The notes under the pieces: generated by a model
The model's database searches: none
What the model saw: only the letters and a program-made list of their open reading frames with translations
What the model was told of the DNA's origin: nothing
Shown here: piece after piece, positions 1-12,719 of the stretch
How the letters are laid out: each line of letters starts with the position of its first letter
How positions within the stretch are numbered: position 1 is the stretch's first letter
Assembly (NCBI GenBank): GCA_030248225.1
Contig: JASANE010005125.1
Span: forward strand, 1 to 64,000
Reading direction: 5' to 3'
Length of the DNA stretch: 64,000 nt
DNA from: Trileptium ribeirensis
Taxonomy: Eukaryota; Nematoda; Enoplea; Enoplida; Thoracostomopsidae
Position numbers and translations under genes: made by a program

Positions 1-587
1 GCTATAGTTTAGGTACCTATCGGATTTGAGTGTAGTCACTGGGTGCCTTAACTATTTCACTTACATTAGCGGATATGTAAGTGTATTTCTGCTGGATTTT
101 CACGACAATTATTATGAGTTAGGGATTCCGAGAATTTCATAAAAAGGGTTTCTCTAACGCAAAAATTAAAATTTATGTTAAAGAGCGAATTTCACAATTC
201 GAATTCGTAACCTGGTTGCCAGCCGTTATATTAAAATCTAACGGGTTAGAGAGATTTTAGAACCAGGTTTTAATCGGATTCCTAGAATTAGGGCGTCAAA
301 AAGTTATTTAAAGGACTGCAACGTGTGTTTAGGGCTTCATTCCGCTACAATCAGTGATCAAACTGGTACAAGCGTTTTGTTTGTCGTCAAGTGGAATTAT
401 TTTGTGCTACTTATAAACGTAAGTGACTGTTCATGCTTATGAATATTTATATTGTAATACTTTACATATGTAGTAAACGAATGGGCGAATTGGTGTCCGT
501 AGAAAAAGACATTTAAAAAACGTTCTTTACAGTTATATTATACTGGCTGAAATTAAAACCTCAACGAAAGTATCTCATAGATAAATA
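1..587. other. AT-rich sequence without a supportable gene
   Basis: No credible coding region, RNA gene or tandem array is seen. A stretch near 19-50 (tatcggatttgag...) resembles the sequence at about 11788-11812 just before the LINE relic, so part of it may be a dispersed repeat. Confidence 0.6.
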
Positions 588-596
588 GATAAAACC

Positions 597-872
597 CATA
601 CATGTGGGCGGGCGGTCATGCCAGGGGTAGAGGCCCTCCACGGGGGGGGGGGGGGACGGGGCCATCCCAGGGGTGTAACCCCTGTCTGGCCGGCCAAATT
701 TTCTAGGCTGGTTAGTCGTGAGGACCTTTTTTGGTCCTCGCGGCCACATTTTTCGCGTATGAGTGCAGTTTTTGCAGAAAAATTATTAAAATACCAACCC
801 AGGCTTTGCGGCCTCGGGGGGGGGGGTCCGGACCCAAGGGGATTACCCCCTACCTCCCTGCCGGCATGTATG
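597..872. mobile_element. GC-rich foldback element with perfect 9-bp TSD
   Basis: The element begins CATACATG and ends CATGTATG. It is bracketed by GATAAAACC on both sides (588-596 and 873-881), a perfect 9-bp direct repeat. An 8-9-bp duplication is what hAT or Mutator-type transposases make. The interior is much more GC-rich than the flanks and contains G homopolymers of 14 and 10 bases. Open frames across it (for example 618-884) are low-complexity readings of this DNA and are not proposed as genes. A second, shorter copy with the same ends is at 47921-48017. No transposase is encoded. Confidence 0.7.
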
Positions 873-1084
873 GATAAAACCTAAACAAACCAGTACGTTT
901 TAATTTGACCTTAATCGACTGTGCATCCCAGTTTTAATTAGAACTCACGCGGGCTGAAGACTGACATACGTTTAAGCGAAAAATTATGTACACTTGACAT
1001 AGATAAACGTGTATAATTATTTGTGAGGTCTCATAGCTTGTAGTAAAGTCATAAAATACGGGCATGAATAAAAGAACATCTGAC

Positions 1085-3486
1085 CATGTATCAGTAGAAA
1101 AGAATATACACCCTAATTATAGAATGTAGACTATTACAGCATATACCTAGCGGTTTTTCGGCAAAATAACATGTGACCATGGATCAGTACAAAAGAATAT
1201 ACATCTTAATTACAGAATGTAAATTATTACAGTATATACCTAGCGGTTTTTCGGCAAAAGAACATGTGACGATGGATCAGTACAAAAGAATACACACCCT
1301 GATTACAGAATGTGGACTATTACAGCATATACCTAGCGGTTTTTCGGCAAAAGAACATGTGACCACGGATCAGTACAAAAGAATATACACCTTAATTACA
1401 GAATGTAAACTATTACATCATATACCTAGCAGTTTTCCGCAAAAGAACATGTGACCATGGATCAGTACAAAAGAATATACACCCTAATTACAGAATGTAG
1501 ACTATTACAGCATATACCTGGCGGTTTTTCGGCAAAATAATATGTGACCATGGATCAGTACAAAAGAATACACACCCTGATTACAGAATGTGGACTATTA
1601 CAGCATATACCTAGCGGTTTTTCGGCAAAATAACATGTGACCACGGATCAGTACAAAAGAATATACACTTTAATTACAGAATGTAAACTATTACATCATA
1701 TACCTAGCAGTTTTCCGGCAAAAGAAAATGTGACCATGGATCAGTACAAAAGAATATACACCCTAATTACAGAATGTAGACTATTACAGCATATACCTGG
1801 CGGTTTTTCGGCAAAATAACATGTGACCATGAATCAGTACAAAAGAATATACATCTTAATTACAGAATGTAAACTATTACAGTATATACCTAGCGGTTTT
1901 TCGGCAAAAGAACATGTGACGATGGATCAGTACAAAAGAATACACACCCTGATTACAGAATGTGGACTATTACAGCATATACCTAGCGGTTTTTCGGCAA
2001 AAGAACATGTGACCACGGATCAGTACAAAAGAATATACACCTTAATTACAGAATGTAGACTATTACAGCATATACCTGACGGTTTTTCGGCAAAATAACA
2101 TGTGACCATGGATCAGTACAAAAGAATACACACCCTGATTACAGAATGTGGACTATTACAGCATATACCTAGCGGTTTTTCGGCAAAAGAACATGTGACC
2201 ACGGATCAGTACAAAAGAATATACACCTTAATTACAGAATGTGAACTATTACATCATATACCTAGCAGTTTTCCGGCAAAAGAACATGTGACCATGGATC
2301 AGTACAAAAGAATATACACCGAATTACAGAATGTAGACTATTACAGCATATACCTGGCGGTTTTTCGGCAAAATAACATGTGACCATGGATCAGTACAAA
2401 AGAATATACACCCTAATTACAGAATGTAAACTATTACAGCATATACCTAGCGGTTTTTCGGCAAAAGAACATGTGACCATGAATCAGTACAAAAGAATAT
2501 GCACTCTAATTACAGAATGTAGACTATTACAGCATATACCTGGCGGTTTTTCGGCAAAATAACATGTGACCATGGATCAGTTCAAAAGAATATACACCCT
2601 AATTACAGAATGTAAACTATTACAGCATATACCTAGCGGTTTTTCGGCAAAACAACATGTGACAATGGATCAGTACTAAAGAATACACACCCTAATTACA
2701 GAATGTAGACTATTACAGCATATACCTAGCGGTTTTTCGGCAAAAGAACATGTGACCATGGATCAGTACAAAAGAATACACACCCTAATTACAGAATGTA
2801 GACTATTACAACATATACCTAGCGGTTTTTCGGCAAAATAACATGTCACCATGGATCAGTACATAAGAATATACACCCTAATTACAGAATGTAAACTGTT
2901 ACAGCATATACCTAGCGGTTTTTCGGCAAAAGAACATGTGACCATGGATCAGTACAAAAGAATATACACCCTAATTACAGAATGTAAACTGTTACAGCAT
3001 ATACCTAGCGGTTTTTCGGCAAAAAAACACGTGACCATGGATCAGTACAAAAGAATACACACCCTTATTACAGAATATAGACTATTACTGCATATACCTA
3101 GCGGTTTTCCGGCAAAAGAACATGTGACCATGGATCAGTACAAAAGAATATACACCCTAATTACAGAATGTCAACTGTTATAGCATATACCTAGCGGTTT
3201 TCCGGCAAAAGAACATGTGACCATGGATCAGTACAAAAGAATATACACCCTAATTACAGAATGTAAACTGTTACAGCATATACCTAGCGGTTTTTCGGCA
3301 AAAGAACATGTGACCATGGATCAGTACAAAAGAATACACACCCTTATTACAGAATGTAGACTATTACTGCATATACCTAGCGGTTTTCCGGCAAAAGAAC
3401 ATGTGACCATGGATCAGTACAAAAGAATATACACCCTAATTACAGAATGTAAACTATTAAAGCATATACCTAGCGGTTTATCGTAA
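1085..3486 (+). repeat. 93-bp tandem array, about 26 units
   Basis: A 93-bp unit (31 codons) is repeated head to tail. Each unit carries the core atggatcagtacaaaag and ends with cggcaaaa(g/t)aacatgtga. Because 93 is divisible by three, one frame stays open across neighbouring units and reads a repeat containing DQYKRIYTLITEC and IPSGFSAK. At least eight units have a G-to-T change that makes an in-frame TAA in gcaaaataac, and single-base deletions near 1438 and 2321 shift the frame. Diagnostic variants recur about 650 bp apart (1201 and 1851), which indicates a seven-unit higher-order repeat. No splice sites or flanking exon are evident. I read it as a satellite, possibly derived from a coding repeat. 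Confidence 0.9.
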
Positions 3487-3730
3487 ATACATTTAAGATT
3501 ACATAGCCTTGTCAGAGAACATTGTAGTAGATAGAACTTTTTTATCTCAATGACTCCAGGTGATTTCTTTGATTAATAGATCTTATAGAATAGTTATTTC
3601 TTGTTCTGCTGAGACTAGATTTGTAGGTCCACGTTTGCTTCCGCTTTTTATAGCAACAAAATTATGTTATAAAAATTAAGTATAAAGTACAGTTGACATA
3701 AAGTGGCATCCATGCGAGACGAATTAAAAA

Positions 3731-4119
3731 AATTCACTATAAAGACACTTTTAATATAACTAACTTTAATGTCGATTAGAAAATTTGGGCTAGACTCACT
3801 CTGTAACAGAGTTTTTCGCTATAAACGACCTCTACGATACGTTTACTATAACTAACTTTAATTTCGATTAGAAAATTTGGGCTAGACTTACTCTGTAACA
3901 GAATTTTTCGCTATAAACGACCTCCGCGATACTTTTACTATAACTAACTTTAATTTCGATTAGAAAATTTGGGCTAGACTCATTCTGTAACAGAATTTTT
4001 CGCTATAAACGACCTCCAAGATACTTTTACTATAACTAACTTTAATTTCGATTAGAAAATTTGGGCTAGACTCACTCTGTAACAGAATTTTTTTGCTATA
4101 AACGACCTCCACGATACTT
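3731..4119 (+). repeat. 92-bp tandem array, 4 units
   Basis: Four copies of a 92-bp unit with the landmark ctaacttt at 3760, 3852, 3944 and 4036. Each contains gattagaaaatttgggct and ctctgtaacagaa. The period is nearly that of the preceding 93-bp array but the sequence is unrelated, and the frame is interrupted in every unit. It starts about 245 bp after the first array ends. Confidence 0.85.
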
Positions 4120-4735
4120 CAAAATATTCAGTATATTTTGATATAGTAATCCGGAAAAATTGTGTCATTTGTATTATGTTATTCATCTGTTCATGCAGCC
4201 TAAAACAAGGTTATTAACTTGTTTTAGCACGTTCTGCTGAGAATACCTGGGGTTGCACATTTTTATGTAAGAAAACTAAATTGAATCGCTATTTCCCTAA
4301 ACCAAATTGGATGAATTTCACATTGTTGCAACTTGCATGCAAGTACATGTTTAAAAGCAATTCGGTACTAGCTTAGCTGCACTTATAAGAAAATATTATT
4401 GGCAAAGTGATGTCGCATGTTTTCATAAAAAATCATAACCCAAACTAAATCAACAAGTTGGAATCGATGTTTCATGTTTGCCAATCAAACTCAATGTATT
4501 ATGCGTTTAATGCTGCTTTACTCGTTTAATGTTGCTCGTTTTATTTGCATTGAGAGCTATTATACAGAGCATTATTTACATAGTAGAAAACCTATTTTAC
4601 CCACTTATATATATTCCATCATTAGCACAGCAGAATCCTTTGTTTTCGGTCAACCATTATACAACTCATGATATGTGAGACGCCATTTTGGTAGTAGTAG
4701 CATCGATTTGAGATGTTATTGTCACACATGCTATA
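4120..4735. other. AT-rich stretch, nothing recognised
   Basis: Only short unsupported open frames are present (for example 65 aa at 4474-4671). They have no recognisable domain and no splice context. Confidence 0.5.
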
Positions 4736-4739
4736 GGAT

Positions 4740-5050
4740 GAGAGGCGAACTGTCCCTCTGACCCGCCAACTCCCTTCAGGAGGCCTGGGCAACTCTCCTC
4801 TCCGTTGACGTAGACTGATACCCCTGAAGCTACACACCCCATAATTTCTGGAACATTTGGCAAAATGGGCAAAAACCTGGGTAAAATATGTAAAAATTGG
4901 GCAAAATTGGCAAAAATTTGGAATTCTCAAATACTTTCGAAAATTATTGCCTCCCCTCCTCCCTGACGATCTACCTTTTCCGTCGATCGCCTGATCCGCT
5001 CCCCCTGGCGAACACTTCCTCCAAGAAGCACCCGCTATTCACTTAGGCGC
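4740..5050 (-). repeat. Dispersed repeat: GC-rich flanks around an AAAATTTGGCAAAA core
   Basis: A C-rich segment, then a degenerate run of short aaaatttggca-type words, then another C-rich segment. On the reverse strand it lines up with 28745-28960 (shared GATCG...GGGAGGAGG block followed by the AT-rich core). Looser relatives lie at 30325-30510 and 56320-56690. No terminal repeat or TSD was identified, so class and exact ends are unknown. Confidence 0.5.
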
Positions 5051-7060
5051 TATGTTCGGACCTACAGTATGTACGGTTATTGTAGTAATATTCATAATAT
5101 TTAATACAAATTCCGATTCACTAATGAATTGTAAACGTCCAATCGTTCGGGTTTTATGACGTGATAAAACCTATCACAGCAATAAAAACAACGTTTTCCT
5201 CCGAACCACAAGGAGTCTTTTTCTAAGCTCTAAACATATTTTATCGAACACAATAATGTGCATTGAAATATATTTATATTAGCGTTCTCTTTTATACGTT
5301 TGTGGCATTACAATCAAATATACAAGCATATGCTTATATAAATTAGCAATTGTTCGGAGTGAACTCTGTGTGCAATTTTGGCTCAAAATACTTTACAGGA
5401 GCAAATAACCGATGTATCGATGCTTCTACTAATTTGGAATTCTTTATAGTTACAACTAATTGAGGTTGGCAGACCTTCCCCTACATACAATCCTGGCCTT
5501 ACAATCAGACGAGATAGCGATTATTTGACAATCCGAGCGAACATTGTAGTGGTAAAATAGATGATCAAATAAATGCCCAGTTCCTAAACTATGGTAATGA
5601 GAATCACTGAAGCCAAGTTTCGGTGATAAAAATCCATCACAACGCAATAGAAAAAAGGCGAGTGTTGCATTTTCCCATTCTCTAAGAAATAGTATGTGTC
5701 TAGTAGTTTCGGCTAAAAATGTGTTAAGTACAAACAGTCGCCTTATTAAGTTATATAGGAAAATAAATTTTTTTAATTATTCATTTTCTTAGATTAAAAT
5801 TTACAATTAAAATATTGCCTTGTTGTTGCGTTAAACAAAGAGTTTTTGACTCTTGGCGTCCATGCAATCACGGGTGCAGAACAGGGGCAAGATTTGCTTG
5901 AGGAGCACAACGTAACCCTACCTTGAGAATGTAAGCAATAATCCTACTTCGCCTTTTGTCAGGAAGAGCATTCGTATTGGCCCCAGTGTCACCCTTAGCT
6001 ACACCCCTGCATGAAATCAATTCTTTAAACAAACAAAGCAAATATGAAACTGAATGAATTAGTGGATGGCAAACCTTTCAAAAATGTATATAATTTTGAA
6101 GTTTTTTTCTATTAGTGATATTAATTCTATTAATTCTATTAAAGATATTTTATAGAGTAATATTTATTTCACTCTTTATTTTAAAAAACCGGGACATGTT
6201 TTCTTATCCATTTAATAATTTCGTAGTGCCCACATTTCTGGAATACAAAAAAATTTTAGATTTAAATTTAAAGCCACTGAGGTACATATGTAATTGTTGT
6301 CATGCAGCTGTAGCCTTTGGACGACAGTCGACGTCAACGGATTATATAGTTTTAACAATAAATTTTCCTGGGCTTGTAGTCAGAAAAAATTCATTTCAAT
6401 GAATAAACGTATAATATACGTTCGTTTCTAAGTCTTTTAAGCTCAACTTTAAAGAATATCTATCACAAAATCGGAACTTAGCGGTTTTAAGGCTTAGCTG
6501 GAGCTGTTGGATTAGTCGGAATAGATTGCGCTAAAAATTGAAAACCAATTCAAGTTATCAACCGTCCGCAACAGACAGGAAAACGAAATTAAGCTTAAAT
6601 AATACGGGCGAAGGTTATATCCTAATAAGAAATTAACGATACCGTTAATGAGAAGCTTGAACAGCTTGAATATTTATTGATAAAAAAAGAATGCGAGATT
6701 CGATTCGCAATCACATATTGTTTGTTTTAAGAATGAAAATTTTGCATATTTTCAAAGTACTTTGGTGTACTAAACTAGAGAAGTACGCAATTTTGTACCA
6801 AATCCACAGGTTTATAGAAAGAAGCATAACCCATTATGCTATTTTGGCGCAACGATATAGTCATCTAGTTGCGACTTTTACTACTATTGGCTATGCTCAA
6901 GCTGAAGTTTGCAACACCGACTGTCCAAACGAACTTCTGCTCCTTTCTAACGTTATATTTTTGTGACGAGTATTGGAATGGCACGTTATCACATAGTTAA
7001 GGATGAAGATTCTGTTTCTATTTTTGCTTGTTTTCATTTTTGTTTCTCTTTTTCCAATTA
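5050..7060. other. Mostly unannotated AT-rich DNA with a possible hAT-type end
   Basis: No gene is supportable. Near 5990-6012 the minus strand reads CAGGGGTGTAGCTAAGG, which resembles the hAT-like MITE end CAGGGGCGTAGC seen at 32664. A CAGGGGC also occurs at about 5883, but no matching 8-bp TSD was found, so this is only a possible decayed element. Open frames at 6115-6402 and 6691-6966 (95 and 91 aa) have no recognisable domain. Confidence 0.4.
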
Positions 7061-7064
7061 TTAA

Positions 7065-7110
7065 AGTCCAACAATTTTTACAGTTGTTGGGAATTCGCCG
7101 ACGAAGAGGA
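7065..7110 (-). repeat. Copy of the dispersed 'ttgttgggaattcgccga' repeat
   Basis: The segment acagttgttgggaattcgcc with adjoining ccaattattaaagtc recurs, in one orientation or the other, near 10585-10650, 10830-10890, 37880-37935 and 62955-63015. The shared block is short here and the full element is not delimited. Confidence 0.5.
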
Positions 7111-7149
7111 TTAGTATGAAAAAACCATATTTAAAAATTCTAACAAGCT

Positions 7150-8430
7150 ATAATGTATAATAAATGCAATTCATGCCAAAATTTTGTGCATCCCGACTAT
7201 GAGCAAGTTTTTCTATTACAGAAATAAGTCACAGCAAGCCTATAAGGTAAACATCGGGATCATGTATAAATCACATGATTACAGCGGTTACGAGATGTTT
7301 AAACAACTGTATGCGATTATCACATTATAGTTAGAATAATAGGTCGAAAGCAATGGCTCATAAAGCTGCAAATGTATTAATCGGAATAATTGGTTCAAAA
7401 ATGTCTGATAGTAAGTATGGTCACTGGAGAAACGTGAGTGGTATTAATTGTATGCGGTGCCTTAATTAGCTGTGGAGTAGTGATTTGAGGATGATAAAGT
7501 CATGTTTCCTAAAACATTTGTAAAGAATGCTCGGAGCTGAAGTAGTTAAAAATATTATATCATCAATATTAGATGATATATGATGACTACACCTGGGGAA
7601 AGTGTTAGAAGTGGTCGTGTTGATTGGAAAGTTTGTGTTATATATTCTAAGTGACGTTATACTTAAACCGTTGCAAAAGTGAACAACAGTTTAAGATACG
7701 TTTTAAGTAAACCTAAAAATCCTTAGTATAAATCGAATCGTAGGTTATGTGACTGCAACACGACCATAATTTCAGTCGGCCATTTGTATAAGAATTATTT
7801 TTATTTTTCAAATGTTCTATACAGGTAAATGAAGTCTATGTTCAATATCTCATTTCCGTCTCTGCAACAAAATAGTGGGCACTAATTTGGTTTATAAACC
7901 TAGTCGCAGCGAAATCATGACAGAGGCATTCCATCCCTCTGTGTGTTTATGCAATGAAACTAAACTTATTTAACCTTTCTAAGATTTGGGATCTAAGATA
8001 ATATGGGATTCTTTGACAGGTAGCGCTAAAGTAATTTCGACTTTACGTGCATTATGATTTAATGCACAGCGAAATAATTTACAATTTAAAAATGTAGCAG
8101 TGTATATTAAACAATGATATTGTTTACATTGATATGCGAAACCAAAATCTTTATTTGGTCTTTGTCTAGATTAGGCTGCAGCAGTCTTCACTGCGTCAAG
8201 TGGCGCAATAGTATTAGCCACTAGTCTCGCATCGCAGCTCGGTTGTCGCTTTTACATGGCAATTCGATAACAGCGTCAGAGACTGAAAATTGGAGCCATT
8301 TCCAACTCAGTTTATCCAAATCAATGTTGTTTATCCTTGCAGTTCAGTTACTATGCAAAACATATACCATTACAGCCGGAGAAATACTGAAAACAATGTC
8401 ATAGCATCACAGCTGTGACATAAACACTGG
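7150..8430. other. AT-rich stretch, nothing recognised
   Basis: No gene, RNA or repeat array could be supported in this interval. Confidence 0.5.
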
Positions 8431-8435
8431 CATTA

Positions 8436-8912
8436 CGCGTGAGTAAACTTAAGGTGACCCCGCCAACCCTCCTATTCTGTCATTACCGATATCGAATCGC
8501 AAATCATTGTTACGGAAAACAGTCTTAATTTCATTCAGTTTTTCGCTAACCGAAAATTGGCAAAATCAAATTCAAATTAAACCTTGTCTTCGAACAGAAT
8601 TTTGGCGATTTCAGTTTGCAGAAATTCTGTTCTCTGGTGTATTATCATTTAAATTTGGGTTATACAGTGTTCGCGAACAAATTTAATGCAAAAGTGACGT
8701 CAAAATCAAACCGACAAATTTTCCTTCTCAAACATTTCGGTAAATTTACTTCAATTTTCGTGAACACAAAATGGTTAGATTTCATTCGCGAGCGCTATGT
8801 TCGCAAACAGTTTTACGCCTAATTTCAATTAACCAACCGTGTTCGGTAGCAAATTTTATCCAAAAATACAAAATAGGATGGGTGCCCAGGTCATTTTAAG
8901 TTTGCTCGCGCA
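8436..8912. mobile_element. Tourist-like MITE, family 2 (TTA TSD)
   Basis: The left end reads CGCGTGAGTAAACTTAAGG. The reverse complement of the right end reads TGCGCGAGCAAACTTAAAA. The terminal inverted repeat is about 40 bp, and both sides are flanked by TTA (8433-8435 and 8913-8915). A 3-bp TWA TSD is typical of PIF/Harbinger elements. The 68-aa open frame at 8616-8822 is internal filler. A second copy, interrupted by another MITE, is at 41015-42072. Confidence 0.75.
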
Positions 8913-8919
8913 TTACAAG

Positions 8920-9550
8920 CAAGGAAAGCACAATATAGATGCTATATGTTCAAGTGTGGACATCATCGGATTGTTTATATATTAAATTTTGATTTATGTT
9001 GGTAGCTTCCACTGGTACATTCAATAGCAGAAATTTTTTCACAAATCTACAGCTGAATTAATTTTTATTTGAAATACCTACGTTATGTTCAAACCACTGC
9101 GACCATTGTGGTATCATAGGGAAGGGGGAGTGGGGTACGAGCCCTAAGCTCTGAAAAGATCTCGAACAACGAAATTTAATTGCGATAGCAGCTGTTGATG
9201 CAATCTTAAATTATCACTTTTGCGTACATTCTAGCGATTGTCAACCTATTTCATATATACGGATGATCAGAATTGACGAAAGTATTGACAATTTATGAAA
9301 TCCAGGTAGTTTAGCTTGAAATCTGGAACGGAAAATTTTGATGTCATTCGTTAGATGACACGGCGTTCTCCAATGGTAAATACTGGATAATATCTATGAT
9401 ATGGGTTGTTCAAAAATAATAAAAGTAATACCTATTCGTCTGTGTTATTATAACTCTCATTCTAAAAATCACTGACAACATGTCTAAATTTTTAGTCTAC
9501 TTCAAACTCAAATTAAACTAGTCTCTCGACCTTGCTAATACTGTCATGTA
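8920..9550. other. AT-rich stretch, nothing recognised
   Basis: No gene or defined repeat was found. A short GC-rich patch occurs at about 9119-9150. Confidence 0.5.
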
Positions 9551-9560
9551 TACTCTAAAT

Positions 9561-9752
9561 GGTCAAAGTAACCCTGAGGGGCGGAAGTAAAATGCAGGCC
9601 ATGCCGTTCTCGATATACTAAGCCTAAGCTAAGGTCCTTATATAACACATACACTAAGCCTAAGTCATGGGAGTGCCGCCCACCGAACTCCCCGCTCTAA
9701 CTTGTTCTTTTTCAAACGTTATAACGTACCGCCCCTCAGGGTTACTTGGGCC
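9561..9752. mobile_element. hAT-like MITE with 8-bp TSD
   Basis: The outer inverted repeat is about 24 bp: the left contains GTAACCCTGAGGGGCGG and the right ends CCGCCCCTCAGGGTTAC followed by TTGGGCC. The flanks are ctctaaat (9553-9560) and atctaaat (9753-9760), identical at 7 of 8 bases, as expected of an aged hAT insertion. The interior contains two actaagcctaag blocks that recall the 49-bp array at 26.5 kb. There is no coding capacity. Confidence 0.75.
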
Positions 9753-9764
9753 ATCTAAATTAAC

Positions 9765-10380
9765 ACAATATGTGATATTGCTGCCTGCATATAGCTTGGA
9801 GAGAGCGTTCTTAATGGTAGGGCTCGCAGTGATGGACTTAAGTTTAGATGCATAATCTTTAAGCGGGAATATCCAATACTCTTGTAAAACACGCTGAATT
9901 TTATTAAATTATAGTAGCGTACTGAACATTCTGTGATAATTCTTTGCTTCACTGTGTCAGCTTCTATCCGTTTGTTTTGATTTTATAGCACTATTAAACG
10001 CATATTAATATCTTTTTTTACGAAACTTAACTCTCATAATTCAATCAATATTTTCTGTGTTGTCAGGTTCCCACGGTTTTAATCGTTTAATATGGTCTTT
10101 CGCAAAGGTTTTTTCCAAAACAACTGAGTTACCAAAGTGTGCAGCTGAGATAGCATGACCGGAACGACAATAATAGCAACGCGAGTGATTACTGTGAATA
10201 TCCACTTATTGCGTGCGCCTTTGTAAATTTGTTTACCACAAAAGCATATAGTCATATCACTTTGTACTGCTGTTCTACGGTTTTTATAGATCAATAAAAA
10301 ATGCATAGGAATATAAATGACCTTTGCTATTTTCCGTTGTTCGATTTATAGGATGATCCAGTGGCATAGCCTGACATTTC
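9765..10380. other. AT-rich stretch, nothing recognised
   Basis: Short open frames on both strands have no recognisable domain. No array or inverted repeat was noticed. Confidence 0.45.
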
Positions 10381-10394
10381 ACCACGGGGCCAGT

Positions 10395-11040
10395 GGATTT
10401 GGCAGATGAGGCACAGCGTAATCGCATCTGGCGGACATTAAATTGTTCTTCGTTTTTCTGTCATTCGTCACGAGGGGGCGCGCATGACGTCACCAGCGGC
10501 CATGAGAGTTTTGAATGCGGGCAGCCGCGAATTACATTTATTAAACATGTCAGTATTTTTGAACATATTTGTTTCATAAGTGCCTTTGTCGGCGAATTCC
10601 TAACTACCGTAAGAGTTGCTGGACTATAATAATTGGAAAAGGAGAAATTATTTCCGAAACACAGATGACGTCTGGAGCAGCACGGCCACCCATGGCCCCT
10701 ATTGACTACGCCGACGGAGTTTTGTCATATTAATGCGGGCAGTCGTTATATTAAAGAATTGTATATATGAGACATTATATCTTGTGAGTATTTTGAAAAT
10801 ATTTGTTTCATATTAAGCGCCTCTGTCAGCGAATTCCCAACAACTGTATAGATTGCTTGACTTTAATAATCGAAAAAGGAGAAATTATTTCTGAGACATG
10901 GATGACGTGTGGAGCAGCGCGGCCACCCATGGTCTCAATTGCCTACGCCGCCAGAGTTTTGCTGTATTCATATGCGTTCATAAAAGTTGATCTGAAATCA
11001 AACGAAGAAACATTGGCTTTTTTGGTACCGTATATATGAT
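10395..11040 (+). repeat. Diverged three-copy tandem repeat, about 240-bp period
   Basis: Blocks shared between successive copies are aggagaaattatttc (10639, 10877), gatgacgt(c/g)tggagcagc (10665, 10901) and the cggccacccatgg block. A more diverged partial copy starts near 10400 (gggcgcgcatgacgtcaccagcggccatg). The spacer holds the dispersed repeat also seen at 7085, 37910 and 62970. Two 78-aa open frames (10393-10629 and 10803-11039) follow the repeat and are not proposed as genes. Confidence 0.65.
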
Positions 11041-11044
11041 GCTC

Positions 11045-11810
11045 GCCAAACTTCGTTTCCGCATTGTGAGGTTTATTCCAAGCTAAGCTAAAAAAAGATG
11101 CGTATTGATTAAACAGTTAAGATTAAAAGGGCTATTTTCTAGTGGCTTCTCATTATTTTGGTATAGTTTTGTTGCGTGATCATGTTGTAATAGTTTGTAT
11201 ATCTCCAGCTGATATTATATGAATGACAATTGATTGCATAACGGCTTGTTAAAATGTTTAGTTTGATCTGTAAAGATACAATAACCAAAGTTTGATTTCA
11301 TTAGATTTGAGTTGGGCCATAGAATGCTAATAATATATATTTCGTTGTACTCAATATATGTAGGAGTTATACCAAATATACTCTGCGGGCTACGGGGCTC
11401 GCAAACTTTGAAGAGTGGCAGTTTGTGAAATAATTAACTGACAGAGTTATAACAAAATAATTGTAAAGGACCGCCCCCTCCCCACGTTTTTGCCGGATTT
11501 TCATTTTGAAGAGCTTGAGACGCACCTGCTTCAGGCAGTATTATTTGAAAATACGCATGCCGAATGTTGCTTCGGTTCTTTCAAATATCATATGTTTATT
11601 TTCAAACATTATTAAGAGCTTTAGCACTCATTGGGCTGGGGAGGGTACGCGCGATCCAGATATCATACATCGCTCGAAAATTATGGCATATTCGGGTAAA
11701 GTTGCTTTGGTTGGTATCCATTTTGTTTGCATTTTGCGTGTCGTCGAAAGTTGGTTTTTGTTTTTTGGTTAAGATTTTCAATAAACTTTATCGGATTTGA
11801 ATGCAGCAAC
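11045..11810. other. AT-rich stretch, nothing recognised
   Basis: Overlapping 78- and 88-aa open frames at 11506-11800 have no identifiable domain. Confidence 0.45.
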
Positions 11811-11812
11811 GG

Positions 11813-12705
11813 GATGCGGCTGTGCAATATAGGCCGACAACATCATCATTTATGTTGACTCGATCCATCAAGTGAGGTAGCACAACTTCAGTGATTGCAT
11901 GACTCAGTGTCAACACCAGTTAAGGCTTCGCACAAACATGCTGAAACTTAATCCATGTAAATCTGAGTTTATGGAAGTGAGCAGCAACGACACGAGCGTC
12001 GAAAGCATTACGATCGATGGTCATGCAATCGGACGAGCGACGTCTCTGAACTTCATAGGCGTCAATATCGATGAAAAATAATACTAAAACACAACGTACT
12101 GAATATCAGCCGTTTTTCGATGTAGGAACTAGCAGAAATCCCACGAATACGACGTTGTCTTGACAGAGCTATTGCGGCTACGATGATCAGGGCATTTGTT
12201 ACCTCCCGTCTTGACTACTGCAACTCACTTTACTGCAGTCTGCCTTACAATACCGACAATCCACTATCCCGAGTGCTCTTTGCTGCCGCTCGAGTTTTGA
12301 TTTTAACTCGCCAGTTTGATCATATCACGCCAGTGCTTCGTAATTTGCATTGGCTGCCAATAAAACAATGTATCATCTTCAAGGTAGCGATAGTCACGTC
12401 CAAATGCCTTTGCGGTAACGTCCCGCAGTACCTGGCAGAAACGCTGCAGCTGTGCGACAGTGAGCGACTGTTTAACGTTCATGAAATGGTCCTCCCAAAG
12501 CGAACTTTCAACAAATTTTACTCCTTTGCTCCATCTATGTGGAACAATCTTCTCGTTTCAATCCGGTCAGCCGATACCATCGTTGCTTTCAGAAAGCAGC
12601 TGAAGATGCTGCTCTTTTCCATTGCCTTCAACTTACTACCAATCGTCTCCGCTATGCAGCACTCCGAATGGCAGTGATACAGCGACACAATCAACATCAA
12701 CATCA
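11813..12705 (+). pseudogene. CR1/L2-type LINE reverse transcriptase, dead 3' fragment
   Basis: The reading starts at a broken catalytic box: the expected aromatic-ADD appears as stop-A-D-N followed by IIIYVDS. It continues with RTNMLKLNPCKSEFM and LNFIGVNID. After a stop near 12081 and a change of frame comes SRLDYCNSLYCSLP, then FDHITPVLRNLHWLPI and FAPSMWNNLL...FRKQLK. These are the ordered blocks of the distal palm, thumb and C-terminus of CR1/L2/jockey-like non-LTR retrotransposon ORF2. The endonuclease and proximal RT are absent, so the copy is 5'-truncated, as LINE insertions usually are. It ends near an (ATCAAC)3 run at about 12687-12705, a plausible LINE 3' tail. The family is clear; the clade is less certain. 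Confidence 0.85.
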
Positions 12706-12719
12706 ACTTCGATAAGGCG

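Noticed and set aside
5869..6012. hAT-like MITE with CAGGGGC at 5883 and an inverse CAGGGGTGTAGC end at 6012
   Set aside because: The flanking 8-mers do not match and the left end similarity stops after seven bases, so only a possible right end is mentioned.
6691..6966. 91-aa frame
   Set aside because: No recognisable domain or compositional sign of coding.
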